Source: Flavobacterium glaciei (GTDB taxonomy: Bacteria > Bacteroidota > Bacteroidia > Flavobacteriales > Flavobacteriaceae). From it: a DNA stretch of 64,000 nucleotides. Below are positions 27,230 to 35,818 of this stretch, one piece after another (position 1 is the first letter of the stretch; each line of letters begins with the position of its first letter). The translations under genes and the position numbers were made by a program. The DNA is taken from the NCBI RefSeq assembly GCF_003350545.1, contig NZ_QQBA01000001.1:263489-327488 (forward strand). The letters are read 5' to 3'. The notes beneath the pieces are model-generated. The model made no database searches, was not told the DNA's origin, and was given only the letters and a program-made list of their open reading frames with translations.

Positions 27230-27562
27230 TATCAATAAATGTTAAATTGTATGATAATCCTGAGTTCGATAACTATATATTTTGGTGCATTTAAGTATTT
27301 TTTTTTAACAAAATCTTCTAACGCCATTTAGCTCTAGGACCAATACTCATTTAAAACCATTACATTAGGTCTCCAGCACATCTAAAAAATAATTCAATTG
27401 AAAAAAAGGCCTTTTAAACTATTCACCAACACCAATTAGGTTCGACTCAATTTAGTTGTATTTTCAAAAAAAAAAAAAAAAATTAGCAATACTACGATAA
27501 TGAACAAAACTCTCAGTATAAATTTTCTATTACAATTAAGCCATTTGAGTATAATTACTTTT

Positions 27563-27622
27563 TGATGGTAATTTTTCGTCAATTCAGTTTACACTGAAAC
27601 TAATTCGGGATAAAGCGAACTG
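27563..27622. repeat. Conserved 60-bp intergenic element, copy B
   Basis: It aligns without gaps to copy A over the TGATGGTAATTTTT head, the GnTTA core and TTCGGG at offset 41. It aligns to copy C through the CGT start of the variable part and a final CTG. A perfect 6-bp stem with 4-nt loop (TTCAGT 27583-27588, ACTGAA 27593-27598) lies in the middle. It is upstream of the rml operon. Confidence 0.75.
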
Positions 27623-27709
27623 TTATTATAAATACTACATGCAAAGTATTACAATTATACAACTCTAAGTTTTGGGTTCGCAAATACTATAAAAAAATCC
27701 TCTTACAAA

Positions 27710-27750
27710 AAAAAGGTTTATAAAGAAAATACATCTTTACAAACCTTTTT
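27710..27750 (-). terminator. Intrinsic terminator after wzc
   Basis: AAAAAGGTTT and TAAAGA (27710-27726, one unpaired base between) pair with TCTTTA and AAACCTTTTT (27734-27750, one unpaired base). This gives a 16-bp stem interrupted by one mismatch, with a 7-nt loop and a U-tract on the minus strand. It lies 20 bp beyond the wzc stop and should end the wza-wzc transcript before the rml operon. Confidence 0.8.
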
Positions 27751-27769
27751 AAATAGAATATCAAATGAA

Positions 27770-30127
27770 CTACATTTTAAATATCTTTTTATACCAAGGT
27801 ATCTTTTCTACTTTTACACCGTAACCATAACCATAGCCATAGCCTTTAGTAGTATCAGTGTCGTTTAACAACAAGCACATATTCTTCAACTTCTCTTCTT
27901 TATACAAGGTATTTGGAATATTTAACATACGCTTTTCTAAGAAATTAGCTCGTGCTACATAAATAAAACAGTCCGCATGTTTGGCAATCAATAGCGTATC
28001 TGTCACTAAACTCACTGGTGCTGTATCTACTATTATATAATCGTATTGACTTTTCAATGTTTCGAAAAGAGTATCAACTTTCTTATTCATTAATAGCTCT
28101 GCCGGATTAGGAGGGATTGCACCAGCAGGGAGTACATAAAAATTCTCAAATCCTTTATATTTAACAATAAGATCTTCAATCACTAAATCTTTTGAAGACA
28201 GATAATTAGTAACCCCTTTGTCCGGTAAAGTTAAATAATCATCCAACCTAGGATTCCTAATATCCATTCCTATCAACAAGACTCTCTTACCAGATAGGGC
28301 AAAAGTAGCTGCAAGATTAACTGAAACAAAAGTCTTTCCTTCTTTAGGAAAAGTAGATGTTAAAAAAATAATTTTAGATAGTCCCTCTGGAACTTTGGTG
28401 AGCATAAACTCTAAATTCGTACGGATAATACGTAACGCTTCTGCAGTACTAGATCGACTCTCCGCTTCAATAAGCTCCGAAGGAGAATCTGAAGTAGGTA
28501 CATCCCCTATATATGGAACTGGAGATTTTCCTTCTAAATCCAAACGACTTTTTATTTTAGTATCCAATAAATCCATTAGATAGATAACCGCAAAAGGAAC
28601 CAAAAGTCCCAACAACAAAGCACCTAAATAAATTAAACTTCTTTTAGGCGAAATAGGTGATTTTGAGCCTTTAGCACCATCAACTACACGCGCAACAGAT
28701 TCGGTTGCCGCCATAGCAATAGCAGTTTCTTCTCTTTTTTGCAACAAATACAAGTACAACTCCTCTTTTACTTTTTGCTGGCGTGCAATTACGCGAAACT
28801 GACGTTCTTGAGTAGGAATCTTTTTAATTTTGCTATTCAAATACTCTTCTTGATTATTTAAATCACGTCTTTGAATTAATAAATTGGATTGCTCACGATT
28901 TAAACTAGCTGATACATTTGATCTTAAAGCATTTAATTGCTCGCTCAATTTAATCACTGTAGGGTTAGCCTCAGTAGCACTTTTCAAGATTCTATTACGG
29001 TCTAAAACCAACTGATTGTATGCTACAATAAGATCTTTAGATTCGCCACCAACTATACTACTAGGCAATAAATCAGTAGGCTTGCTTTTTTTTATAAAAT
29101 CAACCATAGAACCTATGACATTCAGTTGGATATCTGCTTCAATACCTTTTTTATCATACTCATTTGAGCCTCCGATAAACAATTGAGTCTCCGTCTCGAT
29201 ATCAGTCAATTGGTTAGAGCTTTTGAAGCTTTCTACGTTTTGCTCTACTCCATCTAACTCCTCAGTAATCAATGCTAAACGATTTGCAATAAACTTAGAG
29301 GTATTTTCAGATATAAAGTTTTTATCTGCTGCGGCATCTTGATTGTAATTTTGAACCAAATTATCCAAAAAATCTTCTGCTTTCTCCACTACAGGATCTA
29401 CTAGCGATAGCTCTACAACACTACTTGTTTTACTCAAAGGCGCTACATTCAAGCGCGCTCTAAAACTAGAAACCACGTTATCAAGCGGACTTATTAAAAT
29501 CGTAATTGGTTTACTATTTGCATCAAACGGCCTTACATTAACAAGCGATTTATTAATAACTAAAGTACCATATTTAGTTTCTATGGCCTCACCATAACGA
29601 AATACTTTTTTATCAGACAAAATATCATTTTGTTTTAGTAAGCCTTCTAACTTAAAGGTTGATTCAGAGAGCGCTAAAAATTCATAAGAGATACTTTTAC
29701 TGTAAAAATCTTGTTTTTGATCTAAATAAGTGACTAATATTGGTGATTTTTTATAGAGACTATTACTGATTATTTTGCCATTAACAACAAAATTTATATT
29801 CAGATTCATCTTTTTTACAGTACTCTCAATTAAGCTTCTAGATTTGAGTATTTCAATTTCATTATCCAGACTTTTTTTGGCGCCACCTAATCCCATATCG
29901 GCAAAAGCTGATAACTCAGAAGACAAACCGCCCTTTTTCTCATCTTTTACAAGTATAGTAGTTGTAGCTCTATATTGGGGTAATGCATATCTCAAATAGA
30001 TGAACGCAACAGACAAACTAATACAGACTCCTAAAACAAACCATTTCCAATGGATGATATATTGATCTATAATAGCTCTAATTTGAAAATCCTGTTCTGA
30101 ATTTTCGTTTAGCAGATTGTTTTCCAT
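27770..30127 (-). CDS. wzc: Polysaccharide co-polymerase / BY-kinase, first copy
   Basis: A 785-aa Wzc. The first membrane helix is at about 29-47 and is followed by the Wzz/GNVR periplasmic coiled domain. The second helix is at about 498-517. A cytoplasmic BY-kinase follows, with Walker A in STFPKEGKTF (591-600), A' in LLIGMDIRNP (617-626) and Walker B in YIIVDTAP (697-704). The tail has GYGYGYGYG at 762-770, the tyrosine cluster for autophosphorylation. It works with the Wza lipoprotein encoded 9 bp upstream and probably with the CpsB-like phosphatase at 19915. It resembles the second Wzc (61031) in layout but has clearly diverged, so two machines rather than a recent duplication. Confidence 0.94.
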   Translation of the reverse strand: MENNLLNENSEQDFQIRAIIDQYIIHWKWFVLGVCISLSVAFIYLRYALPQYRATTTILVKDEKKGGLSSELSAFADMGLGGAKKSLDNEIEILKSRSLIESTVKKMNLNINFVVNGKIISNSLYKKSPILVTYLDQKQDFYSKSISYEFLALSESTFKLEGLLKQNDILSDKKVFRYGEAIETKYGTLVINKSLVNVRPFDANSKPITILISPLDNVVSSFRARLNVAPLSKTSSVVELSLVDPVVEKAEDFLDNLVQNYNQDAAADKNFISENTSKFIANRLALITEELDGVEQNVESFKSSNQLTDIETETQLFIGGSNEYDKKGIEADIQLNVIGSMVDFIKKSKPTDLLPSSIVGGESKDLIVAYNQLVLDRNRILKSATEANPTVIKLSEQLNALRSNVSASLNREQSNLLIQRRDLNNQEEYLNSKIKKIPTQERQFRVIARQQKVKEELYLYLLQKREETAIAMAATESVARVVDGAKGSKSPISPKRSLIYLGALLLGLLVPFAVIYLMDLLDTKIKSRLDLEGKSPVPYIGDVPTSDSPSELIEAESRSSTAEALRIIRTNLEFMLTKVPEGLSKIIFLTSTFPKEGKTFVSVNLAATFALSGKRVLLIGMDIRNPRLDDYLTLPDKGVTNYLSSKDLVIEDLIVKYKGFENFYVLPAGAIPPNPAELLMNKKVDTLFETLKSQYDYIIVDTAPVSLVTDTLLIAKHADCFIYVARANFLEKRMLNIPNTLYKEEKLKNMCLLLNDTDTTKGYGYGYGYGVKVEKIPWYKKIFKM

Positions 30128-30136
30128 AAAACCGTT

Positions 30137-30931
30137 TTATTTTGAAGAAGAAATTATAAGTGTTGCTAATGTGATTAAGATAGAAGTAATCGAAAAAATA
30201 ATAGTGGTGCTTGGTCCTACCGCAGCGCTATTTATTTTATTCTGGTTAGGCTCTACATATATCACGTCATTTTGAGCTAAATAATAAAAAGGAGAATTCA
30301 TGAAGCTTGCATTTGTTATATCTACCCTGTTATATGATTTGACACCATCAATTTCTCGAATGATAAGGATATTGTTTCTTTTTCCATAAACCGTCAAATC
30401 TTTGGCCATAGTCAATGCCTCTATCAAAGTTATTCGCTCCGATTCAATGGTATACGAACCTGGAGCATTAACCTCTCCTTGAACTGACACTTTAAAATTA
30501 GCAATTCGTATGTTTACAATTGGGTTTTTGATGTAAGTTGATATCTTAGCATGCAACATATCTAATAATTCTGTTCGACTTAAACCACTTAATTTTAATT
30601 TTCCCAAAATTGGAAAATCTATATTTCCATTGGCATCTACTAAATAACGTTGCACCCTTAACTGTCCGTCACCCGCTCCCACATTGTTAACATTTTGTGA
30701 AGTTACCGCAGTCAAATTAAAGGGAGCTGCTATTTCAGGATCTTCAGCAGATACAATTATAGAGAGCAAATCATCTGGTTGTATGGTAATTTCATATGAA
30801 TTTGCTTTTTCTTGTTTACCCAAAACGTCAACATCCTGATAATAAATCATGTCTTTCTTTGAAGCACAAGAGAACAACAACACTAAAATTATAAAAGGAA
30901 CTATTTTATTTAGTAACAAAGAGTGTTTCAT
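30137..30931 (-). CDS. wza: Outer-membrane polysaccharide export lipoprotein (Wza)
   Basis: A 264-aa protein with a lipoprotein signal (IILVLLFSCAS, lipidated Cys22). A polysaccharide-export domain follows (TIQPDDLLSIIVSAEDPE onward), then an SLBB-like domain around VSVQGEVNAPGSYTIES, and a C-terminal hydrophobic helix of about 20 residues preceding IISSSK. This is the Bacteroidota form, shorter than E. coli Wza. It forms the outer-membrane channel for the polymer with Wzc. It is the first gene of a two-gene unit. Confidence 0.93.
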   Translation of the reverse strand: MKHSLLLNKIVPFIILVLLFSCASKKDMIYYQDVDVLGKQEKANSYEITIQPDDLLSIIVSAEDPEIAAPFNLTAVTSQNVNNVGAGDGQLRVQRYLVDANGNIDFPILGKLKLSGLSRTELLDMLHAKISTYIKNPIVNIRIANFKVSVQGEVNAPGSYTIESERITLIEALTMAKDLTVYGKRNNILIIREIDGVKSYNRVDITNASFMNSPFYYLAQNDVIYVEPNQNKINSAAVGPSTTIIFSITSILITLATLIISSSK

Positions 30932-30953
30932 ATTATTTTATTTTTTATGGCTG

Positions 30954-30961
30954 CAAATATA
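30954..30961 (-). promoter_or_regulatory. Putative -7 box for wza-wzc
   Basis: TATATTTG on the minus strand ends 23 bp before the wza ATG, a usual distance for a short-leader Bacteroidota promoter. No clear -33 TTG is seen. Copy D of the conserved element lies just upstream of it. Confidence 0.4.
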
Positions 30962-30998
30962 GGTATTCTTTAGCTTGACTATATTAATTTTCTGTACT

Positions 30999-31039
30999 AT
31001 TTTTCATCAATTCGAGTTGTTTTACCCTACGACTGTTAT
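30999..31039. repeat. Possible shortened copy D of the conserved element
   Basis: ATTTTTCATCAATTC (30999-31013) matches copy B in 14 of 15 bases, and ACGACTGTTAT (31029-31039) matches the ends of copies B and C. About 15-20 bp of the centre, including TTCGGG, are missing or changed. Orientation is the same as in the other copies. It is a weaker match than A-C. Confidence 0.45.
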
Positions 31040-31257
31040 CAAAACTTATTTTAAAAAACATATAAAAATGAATTTTAGTTTTTTTTTAATTATACCTCAA
31101 TAAAGATATTTAGACGATTATTGAGTACTAATTGTTTCATTTACATTCTTTTTACATGTTCAAGTGATTTCGTCCCGAAGTATGAAGCAAATAATTGTAT
31201 TGTGTCTGGTCCTGAAAAAGTGATACAGGATTAATAAAAAATAAAAATACAATTTTT

Positions 31258-31289
31258 AAACAGTAATAAGCCTTGGTTCATTACTGTTT
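31258..31289. terminator. Hairpin resembling an intrinsic terminator
   Basis: AAACAGTAAT (31258-31267) and ATTACTGTTT (31280-31289) form a perfect 10-bp stem around a 12-nt loop, followed on the plus strand by TATTTTTAT. No plus-strand gene ends here, so it may be left over from a lost gene or insertion sequence. Confidence 0.4.
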
Positions 31290-31420
31290 ATTTTTATAAG
31301 TTCTCTTTTAATTTTATTTTGTTCGTACAATTTCATTAGGCTCAAGCATATAATTGGAATAATCTGGTCTATGTATTATAAATAGTAATTGATTCTTGTA
31401 CAATTTATTTCATAAGTTTT

Positions 31421-32810
31421 CACTACCATCCGAAAGTCTAAAACAAAAAGTACCTTGGATTCCCTTGTTTTTGTTTTGCGAAAAATATTTTACGGTACTC
31501 TTCATGCGAAACAAAAATATTTAAAAAACCAATTGATTGACAAATTATTGACCTAGTTCCTCGATGATGCTTGAATCTTATAGCAAAAAGTACAATTCAG
31601 ACAATGGTTCTAGTAAACACGAGACTTACGATTAATTTGTTGCTTTAACATACGGACAGCTAAATAAATGTTATATTTTAAACGATATTTTTCACTGGAA
31701 CTGAGGTTAGTGAGACTTTTATTGGAGATTTAGGTTTAAACCAAAGTCCTGCAAGATCCACTATGAGTGACGGCAATAAAAAAAAGATTGAAAAGTTTTT
31801 GAATCGATGTATTATGGGGATTTAAAGCATTATGAAAGTGTTTTAAAAAGTGATTCAGAACATAATGTAATTGCCAAAATTAAAGGGCGAACTATAAAAA
31901 TCATTGATAGTACCACAATTAGTCTGTGTTTAAGCATATTTGACTGGACAATCCTGTATAGCTATTGGGACTGACAGCCGAAAATAGTTTAAAGATACAT
32001 ACTTGCAGGGATAATAATTTGCAGATTCCAGACTTGATAAATATAACTCCAGCAAAAACACACGACCAATACGGTATTGGGCAGTTAATTTTTCCAAAAG
32101 GAATAATTGTCATAGAAGACAGGGCTTATTTTGATTTCACGTTGATGTTGCATCGGATTCAAGTAGAAAATATTTTTGTTACTCGAATATAGACGGATAC
32201 ATTGTATCAAACTGTGCAAGAATTGGACTTGCCGGAGAATGGAGATCAAGGTATTCTAAAAGACGAAATTATCGTTTTAACTAACAACAAAGCAGTTGAG
32301 ACAGGTATAAACGAGCAGCAATTAAAATGAGTTTATGTATATAAAGAAGATGAAAACAAGGTTATTGAGATAATCACAAACAATGTAGAACGGTCAGCAA
32401 GGACCATTGCTGATTGATGCAAAAAAAAGATGGGATATAAAGTTATTTTTCAAAGCAATGAAACAAAGTCTGCAAATAAAACATTTTTAGGTACAAATGA
32501 AAATGCGTTTAAATCGCAAATTTAAATTGTTTTAATCAGTTATTTATTGCTTGAATTAATTAATAGTACAATAGCAAAAAAGAATAAATCGTTCTATACT
32601 TTGGTCGAAAAAATCAGAATTTATTTAGTTTATTATTTAAGTTTAGATTATGTCTGCAATGAAATTGGAAATGGAGCTAAAAAAATAAGGTCAGAACCTA
32701 AATTAGAATTCAGTTCTGACTTATTTTTAGCATAATTTTGTAATAACATCCTATTTATAGGCTCTGCAGAATGGTATTACAGGTTTTATTAAAACTTTCG
32801 GATAGCAATG
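31421..32810 (+). mobile_element. Decayed IS4-family insertion sequence
   Basis: About 1.39 kb, bounded by imperfect inverted repeats with the shared core ATCCGAAAGT: 31421-31440 and the reverse complement of 32791-32810 agree at 15 of 20 positions. Inside is a broken transposase in the plus orientation. No target-site duplication could be recognised confidently. It lies between the wza unit and the pglE-like gene and so separates two polysaccharide units. Confidence 0.75.
31504..32735 (+). pseudogene. IS4-family DDE transposase, inactive
   Basis: Conceptual translation across several frames gives recognisable transposase blocks: LGLNQSPARSTMSDGNKK, KIIDSTTISL (first catalytic Asp), KIHTCRDNNLQIPDLINITP, VIEDRAYFDF (second Asp), a KKRWDIKLFFKAMKQ block, and a C-terminal LVEKIRIYLVYYLSLD. 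A -1 shift near 31800, a lost segment near 31940-31985, and stops at about 32190, 32330 and 32415 break the frame. In the YREK-type region RWDI is followed by Lys where the catalytic Glu is expected. The start position is approximate. Confidence 0.8.
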
Positions 32811-32911
32811 TATCAAGACAAAAGTAAAGAATAATCATAAAAAAACTCAATCGTCTGCAAAAATGAAAACTCTGTAGAGATGCTTCGTACCTCCGGATGA
32901 CAAATTACAAA

Positions 32912-32940
32912 GTCGAAAGTCTAATGTCGAAAGTCATTAG
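32912..32940. repeat. Short tandem repeat, 14-bp period
   Basis: GTCGAAAGTC occurs at 32912-32921 and again at 32926-32935, with TAAT and ATTA spacers. It lies in the 239-bp gap between the IS remnant and the pglE-like gene. Nothing else is recognised in that gap. Confidence 0.6.
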
Positions 32941-33049
32941 CCCTCAGTTAAAAAAAATTAACGAAAAAGTAATTCGATAAAAACACTCTTAATTAAGGTC
33001 GTCTAATACTAATGATTATCATATCCAATAATTAAATAACCCTATATCA

Positions 33050-34198
33050 CTAAAAAAAAGGCTCTAATATAGTAATCAATACCGTACTTATACGTTCTCG
33101 ATCTGCATCGGATAAATTAGATCCTGATGGCATACACAATCCGGTATCAAACAAGCTTTCAGAAACAGTACCTCCATAATACGGATACTTTTCAAAAATA
33201 GGTTGCAAATGCATCGGTTTCCACAACGGTCTTGATTCTATATTTTCAGCTTCTAAGGCCAATCTTAGTGTCTCGCGCGTTAACCCATTCGCTAAAAGAG
33301 GATCTACAACTATAGCACTCAACCAATAATTTGCAAAATAATCGTCATTTGGTACTGTAAAAACCGAAATTCCTTCATATGCCATAAAGAAATCAGCATA
33401 AAAATCATGCATCGCCCTGCGTTTGGCCACGTGATCATCCAGCACTTCCATTTGCCCTCTTCCAATTCCGGCGCAAATATTACTCATGCGGTAGTTGTAC
33501 CCAATGGCGCTGTGCTGGTAATGCGGTGCCTCATCTCTGGATTGAGTCGCATAAAATACTGCTTTTTGCTTTAGGTCTGCGGTAGGAGTTACAATAGCAC
33601 CACCGCCAGAAGTAGTGATGATTTTATTACCGTTAAAAGACAACACCCCAATATCTCCGAAAGTACCGCATTTTTGCCCTTTGTATGCACTCCCTAGTGC
33701 CTCAGCACTGTCCTCTAAAATTGGGATTTGGTAGGCATCGGCAACTGCACGTACCGCTTCAATTTGATACGGTACTCCATACAAGTGCACGGCAATAATT
33801 GCTTTAGGCTTTTTGCCTTTGGCAATCTCACTAATAATAGCTTGCTCTAGAGCAATAGGGCAAAGGTTCCAGGTTTGTGATTCACTATCTATAAAAACAG
33901 GAGTAGCTCCTTGATACAAAATAGGATTTGCAGATGCCGAAAATGTCATGCTTTGACACAACACTACATCTCCTGCTTTAACCCCTAATAAAACTAATCC
34001 TAAATGAATTGCCGCCGTACCCGAACTAAGTGCAGCAACAGCAGCATGTTGGCCCAAATAGGATTCCAAATCTTGTTCTAAACCGTTTACATTAGGCCCC
34101 AAAGGCGCAACCCAATTGGTATCAAAAGCTTCATTTACAAATTTTTGTTCGTTTCCGCCCATATGAGGAGAGGAAAGCCATATTTTTTTATTATTCAT
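33050..34198 (-). CDS. pglE: PLP-dependent UDP-4-keto-6-deoxy-GlcNAc aminotransferase (PglE-like)
   Basis: A 382-aa DegT/DnrJ/EryC1/StrS aminotransferase. KIWLSSPHMGGNEQKFV starts the protein as in PglE relatives. LSSGTAAIHLGL binds the cofactor phosphate, EDSAEALGSAYKGQ holds the PLP-pyridine Asp, and LSFNGNKIITTSGGG contains the Schiff-base Lys. It would add the 4-amino group to the product of the 20729-22633 dehydratase. The following gene, overlapping by 8 bp, is the matching N-acetyltransferase, and then PglC. The assignment rests on this context and family resemblance. Confidence 0.87.
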   Translation of the reverse strand: MNNKKIWLSSPHMGGNEQKFVNEAFDTNWVAPLGPNVNGLEQDLESYLGQHAAVAALSSGTAAIHLGLVLLGVKAGDVVLCQSMTFSASANPILYQGATPVFIDSESQTWNLCPIALEQAIISEIAKGKKPKAIIAVHLYGVPYQIEAVRAVADAYQIPILEDSAEALGSAYKGQKCGTFGDIGVLSFNGNKIITTSGGGAIVTPTADLKQKAVFYATQSRDEAPHYQHSAIGYNYRMSNICAGIGRGQMEVLDDHVAKRRAMHDFYADFFMAYEGISVFTVPNDDYFANYWLSAIVVDPLLANGLTRETLRLALEAENIESRPLWKPMHLQPIFEKYPYYGGTVSESLFDTGLCMPSGSNLSDADRERISTVLITILEPFF

Positions 34199-34808
34199 TA
34201 TTTTTAAATTTAATTATTTTACCGGGATTACCCACTACTACAGCATAATCAGGTACGTCTGTGAGAATTACTGCTCCAGCACCAATGATGCTCCATTTGC
34301 CAATTTTAATTCCTTGAATTACAGTCGCACCTATCCCAATATGGCTCCCTTCCCCAACACTCACATTACCAGCTAAAGACGCATTAGGCGATATATGAAC
34401 ATAATTTGCTATTAAACAATCATGCTCCACAACCGCACCGGTATTAATGATACAATGTTTACCTATCTCAACTGCCGCATTAATTACAGCTCCAGCCATA
34501 ACTACACTCCCTACATCAATTTTTGAATATTGAGAAACAATGGCCTTTGGATGAAGAGCACTGCAAAAAGCAGTACCAAGATATTCAGCAATTTTTTTCC
34601 TAATACTATTATCTCCAATAGCGATAAGCATTTTACCATCTGCATAGCTACTTCTTTCTTTAAAGGAAGCTACCGGAATCCCTAATAGAAAATCCGATTG
34701 TGGATAGTCATCAAAAATGGCTTGAATTTCCTGGTTATTAGACTGTAGAACATCAATAACTACCTTACAATGCCCGCTGGCCCCGTACAAATATACTTTA
34801 CTATCCAT
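34191..34808 (-). CDS. pglD: Sugar-amine N-acetyltransferase (PglD/NeuD-like)
   Basis: A 205-aa two-part protein. An N-terminal Rossmann half with VYLYGASGHCKVVIDVL binds the UDP-sugar. The C-terminal left-handed beta-helix of hexapeptide repeats (VVMAGAVINAAVEIG onward) contains the catalytic His in VVEHDCLI and ends VVGNPGKIIK. It acetylates the 4-amino group to give UDP-N,N'-diacetylbacillosamine. It overlaps pglE and pglC by 8 bp each, a compact module. Confidence 0.87.
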   Translation of the reverse strand: MDSKVYLYGASGHCKVVIDVLQSNNQEIQAIFDDYPQSDFLLGIPVASFKERSSYADGKMLIAIGDNSIRKKIAEYLGTAFCSALHPKAIVSQYSKIDVGSVVMAGAVINAAVEIGKHCIINTGAVVEHDCLIANYVHISPNASLAGNVSVGEGSHIGIGATVIQGIKIGKWSIIGAGAVILTDVPDYAVVVGNPGKIIKFKNNE

Positions 34809-35400
34809 GAAAAGGTTCTATTGTCGCTGCATCTGCAGCATTTATTCCTTCACTTTTAATTACTTTCTGAATTGTCTTGAATAGAATTTTTATATCCAAT
34901 AAAAAGGAAATATGATCCACATACCAAACATCCAATTCAAATTTTTTTTCCCAACTAATAGCATTACGCCCGTTCACTTGTGCCCAACCTGTTATTCCTG
35001 GCTTTACCTCGTGCCTCCTATTTTGAAAATCAGAATACAAGTGAAGATACTGTACTAACAAAGGTCTTGGACCTATCAAACTCATATCTCCTTTAAGAAC
35101 ATTTAATAATTGTGGTATTTCATCTAACGACGTTTTACGTACAAAGGCCCCAATTTTTGTCAATCGTTCGGCATCTGAAAGGAGATTCCCTTGTGGATCC
35201 TTCTTGTCATTCATGGTTTTAAACTTTACAATCTTAAATATTTCGCCTTTCTTCCCCGGACGTAATTGAAAAAAGAAAGGCTTGCCTTGATTAGCAAAAA
35301 ACAATCCTATGGTACAAAATACAAAGAGAGGACTTAGTAGTGTCAATCCTATTAAAGAAGATACAAAATCTATTATTCTCTTAAAAAAAACTGTATACAT
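34801..35400 (-). CDS. pglC: Undecaprenyl-phosphate phosphosugar transferase (PglC-like)
   Basis: A 199-aa monotopic phosphoglycosyl transferase, the small PglC-type form. It has one N-terminal re-entrant helix (IIDFVSSLIGLTLLSPLF), FRPGKKGE-like QLRPGKKGEIFKIVKFKTM, then TSLDEIPQLLNVLKGDMSLI (Asp-Glu catalytic pair), GPRPLL and KPGITGWAQVNGRN. It transfers a phosphosugar from UDP to undecaprenyl phosphate and so begins the lipid-linked repeat. With PglD and PglE adjacent, the sugar is most likely diNAcBac. It is the only initiating transferase in the window. Confidence 0.92.
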   Translation of the reverse strand: MYTVFFKRIIDFVSSLIGLTLLSPLFVFCTIGLFFANQGKPFFFQLRPGKKGEIFKIVKFKTMNDKKDPQGNLLSDAERLTKIGAFVRKTSLDEIPQLLNVLKGDMSLIGPRPLLVQYLHLYSDFQNRRHEVKPGITGWAQVNGRNAISWEKKFELDVWYVDHISFLLDIKILFKTIQKVIKSEGINAADAATIEPFHG

Positions 35401-35818
35401 TTTTATTTATATAAATTTTATTATCATTAAAACCACTCTTTTCATTGATGCAGAATAAAAACTAATTACTTAAAAACCATACATTTTTTTAACTGTTTTG
35501 TAATCTTATCAATTTAGCACTGATCAGCAACATTTTTTAAATTTTGAATCCTTATGTCAACTCCTGCTTGCCATATATTGTTGTCATAATTATTTTATTT
35601 TGAATTAATTTTTTAAGTATATTTTGTCTTATTTATTGATTTTTCAGCAAGTACAATCCGTTAAGTGTGATTTGTTTTTGATGGTAATTTTCGTGAGTTT
35701 CGATTATCACTAAGTAAGTTCGGGGCAAAAACGACTGATGTTTGTTAAAAGTACATCCAACGAGTAACTATTAAAAAAAATTTAAAAAACTGCATCAACT
35801 AAAAATCTTAAAAAAACC
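35401..35818. other. Intergenic region with conserved element, copy C
   Basis: A 418-bp gap upstream of pglC and after the stop of the serine-acetyltransferase-like gene. It holds copy C (35679-35737). No TAnnTTTG box or strong terminator was found, and there is no gene. Confidence 0.6.
35679..35737. repeat. Conserved 60-bp intergenic element, copy C
   Basis: It begins TGATGGTAATTTT (one T fewer than A and B). CGT, the GnTTA core and TTCGGG follow at the same spacing, and it ends ACGACTG. Compared with copy B the match extends over the whole 59 bp. It lies 280 bp upstream of pglC in the same orientation as the other copies. Confidence 0.75.

Larger units (their letters stand above)
27153..27769. 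other. Intergenic region with copy B, poly-A tract and terminator
   Basis: A 617-bp gap upstream of rmlC and downstream of wzc. It contains a TATCTTTG box (27222-27229, minus), an uninterrupted run of 17 A (27466-27482), copy B of the 60-bp element (27563-27622) and the wzc terminator (27710-27750). I see no gene. Confidence 0.65.
30932..31420. other. Intergenic region upstream of wza
   Basis: A 489-bp gap between wza and the IS4 remnant. It holds a TATATTTG box, a shortened copy D of the conserved element, and a 10-bp-stem hairpin (31258-31289). No gene is seen. The GGTCCTGAAAAAGTGATACAGG stretch around 31208 (first 20 bases: GGTCCTGAAAAAGTGATACA) looks like an old transposon edge, but I cannot prove it. 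Confidence 0.45.

Noticed and set aside
31965..32735. Two plus-strand frames (31965-32192 and 32547-32735) as independent small genes
   Set aside because: Both are fragments of the same broken IS4-family transposase.
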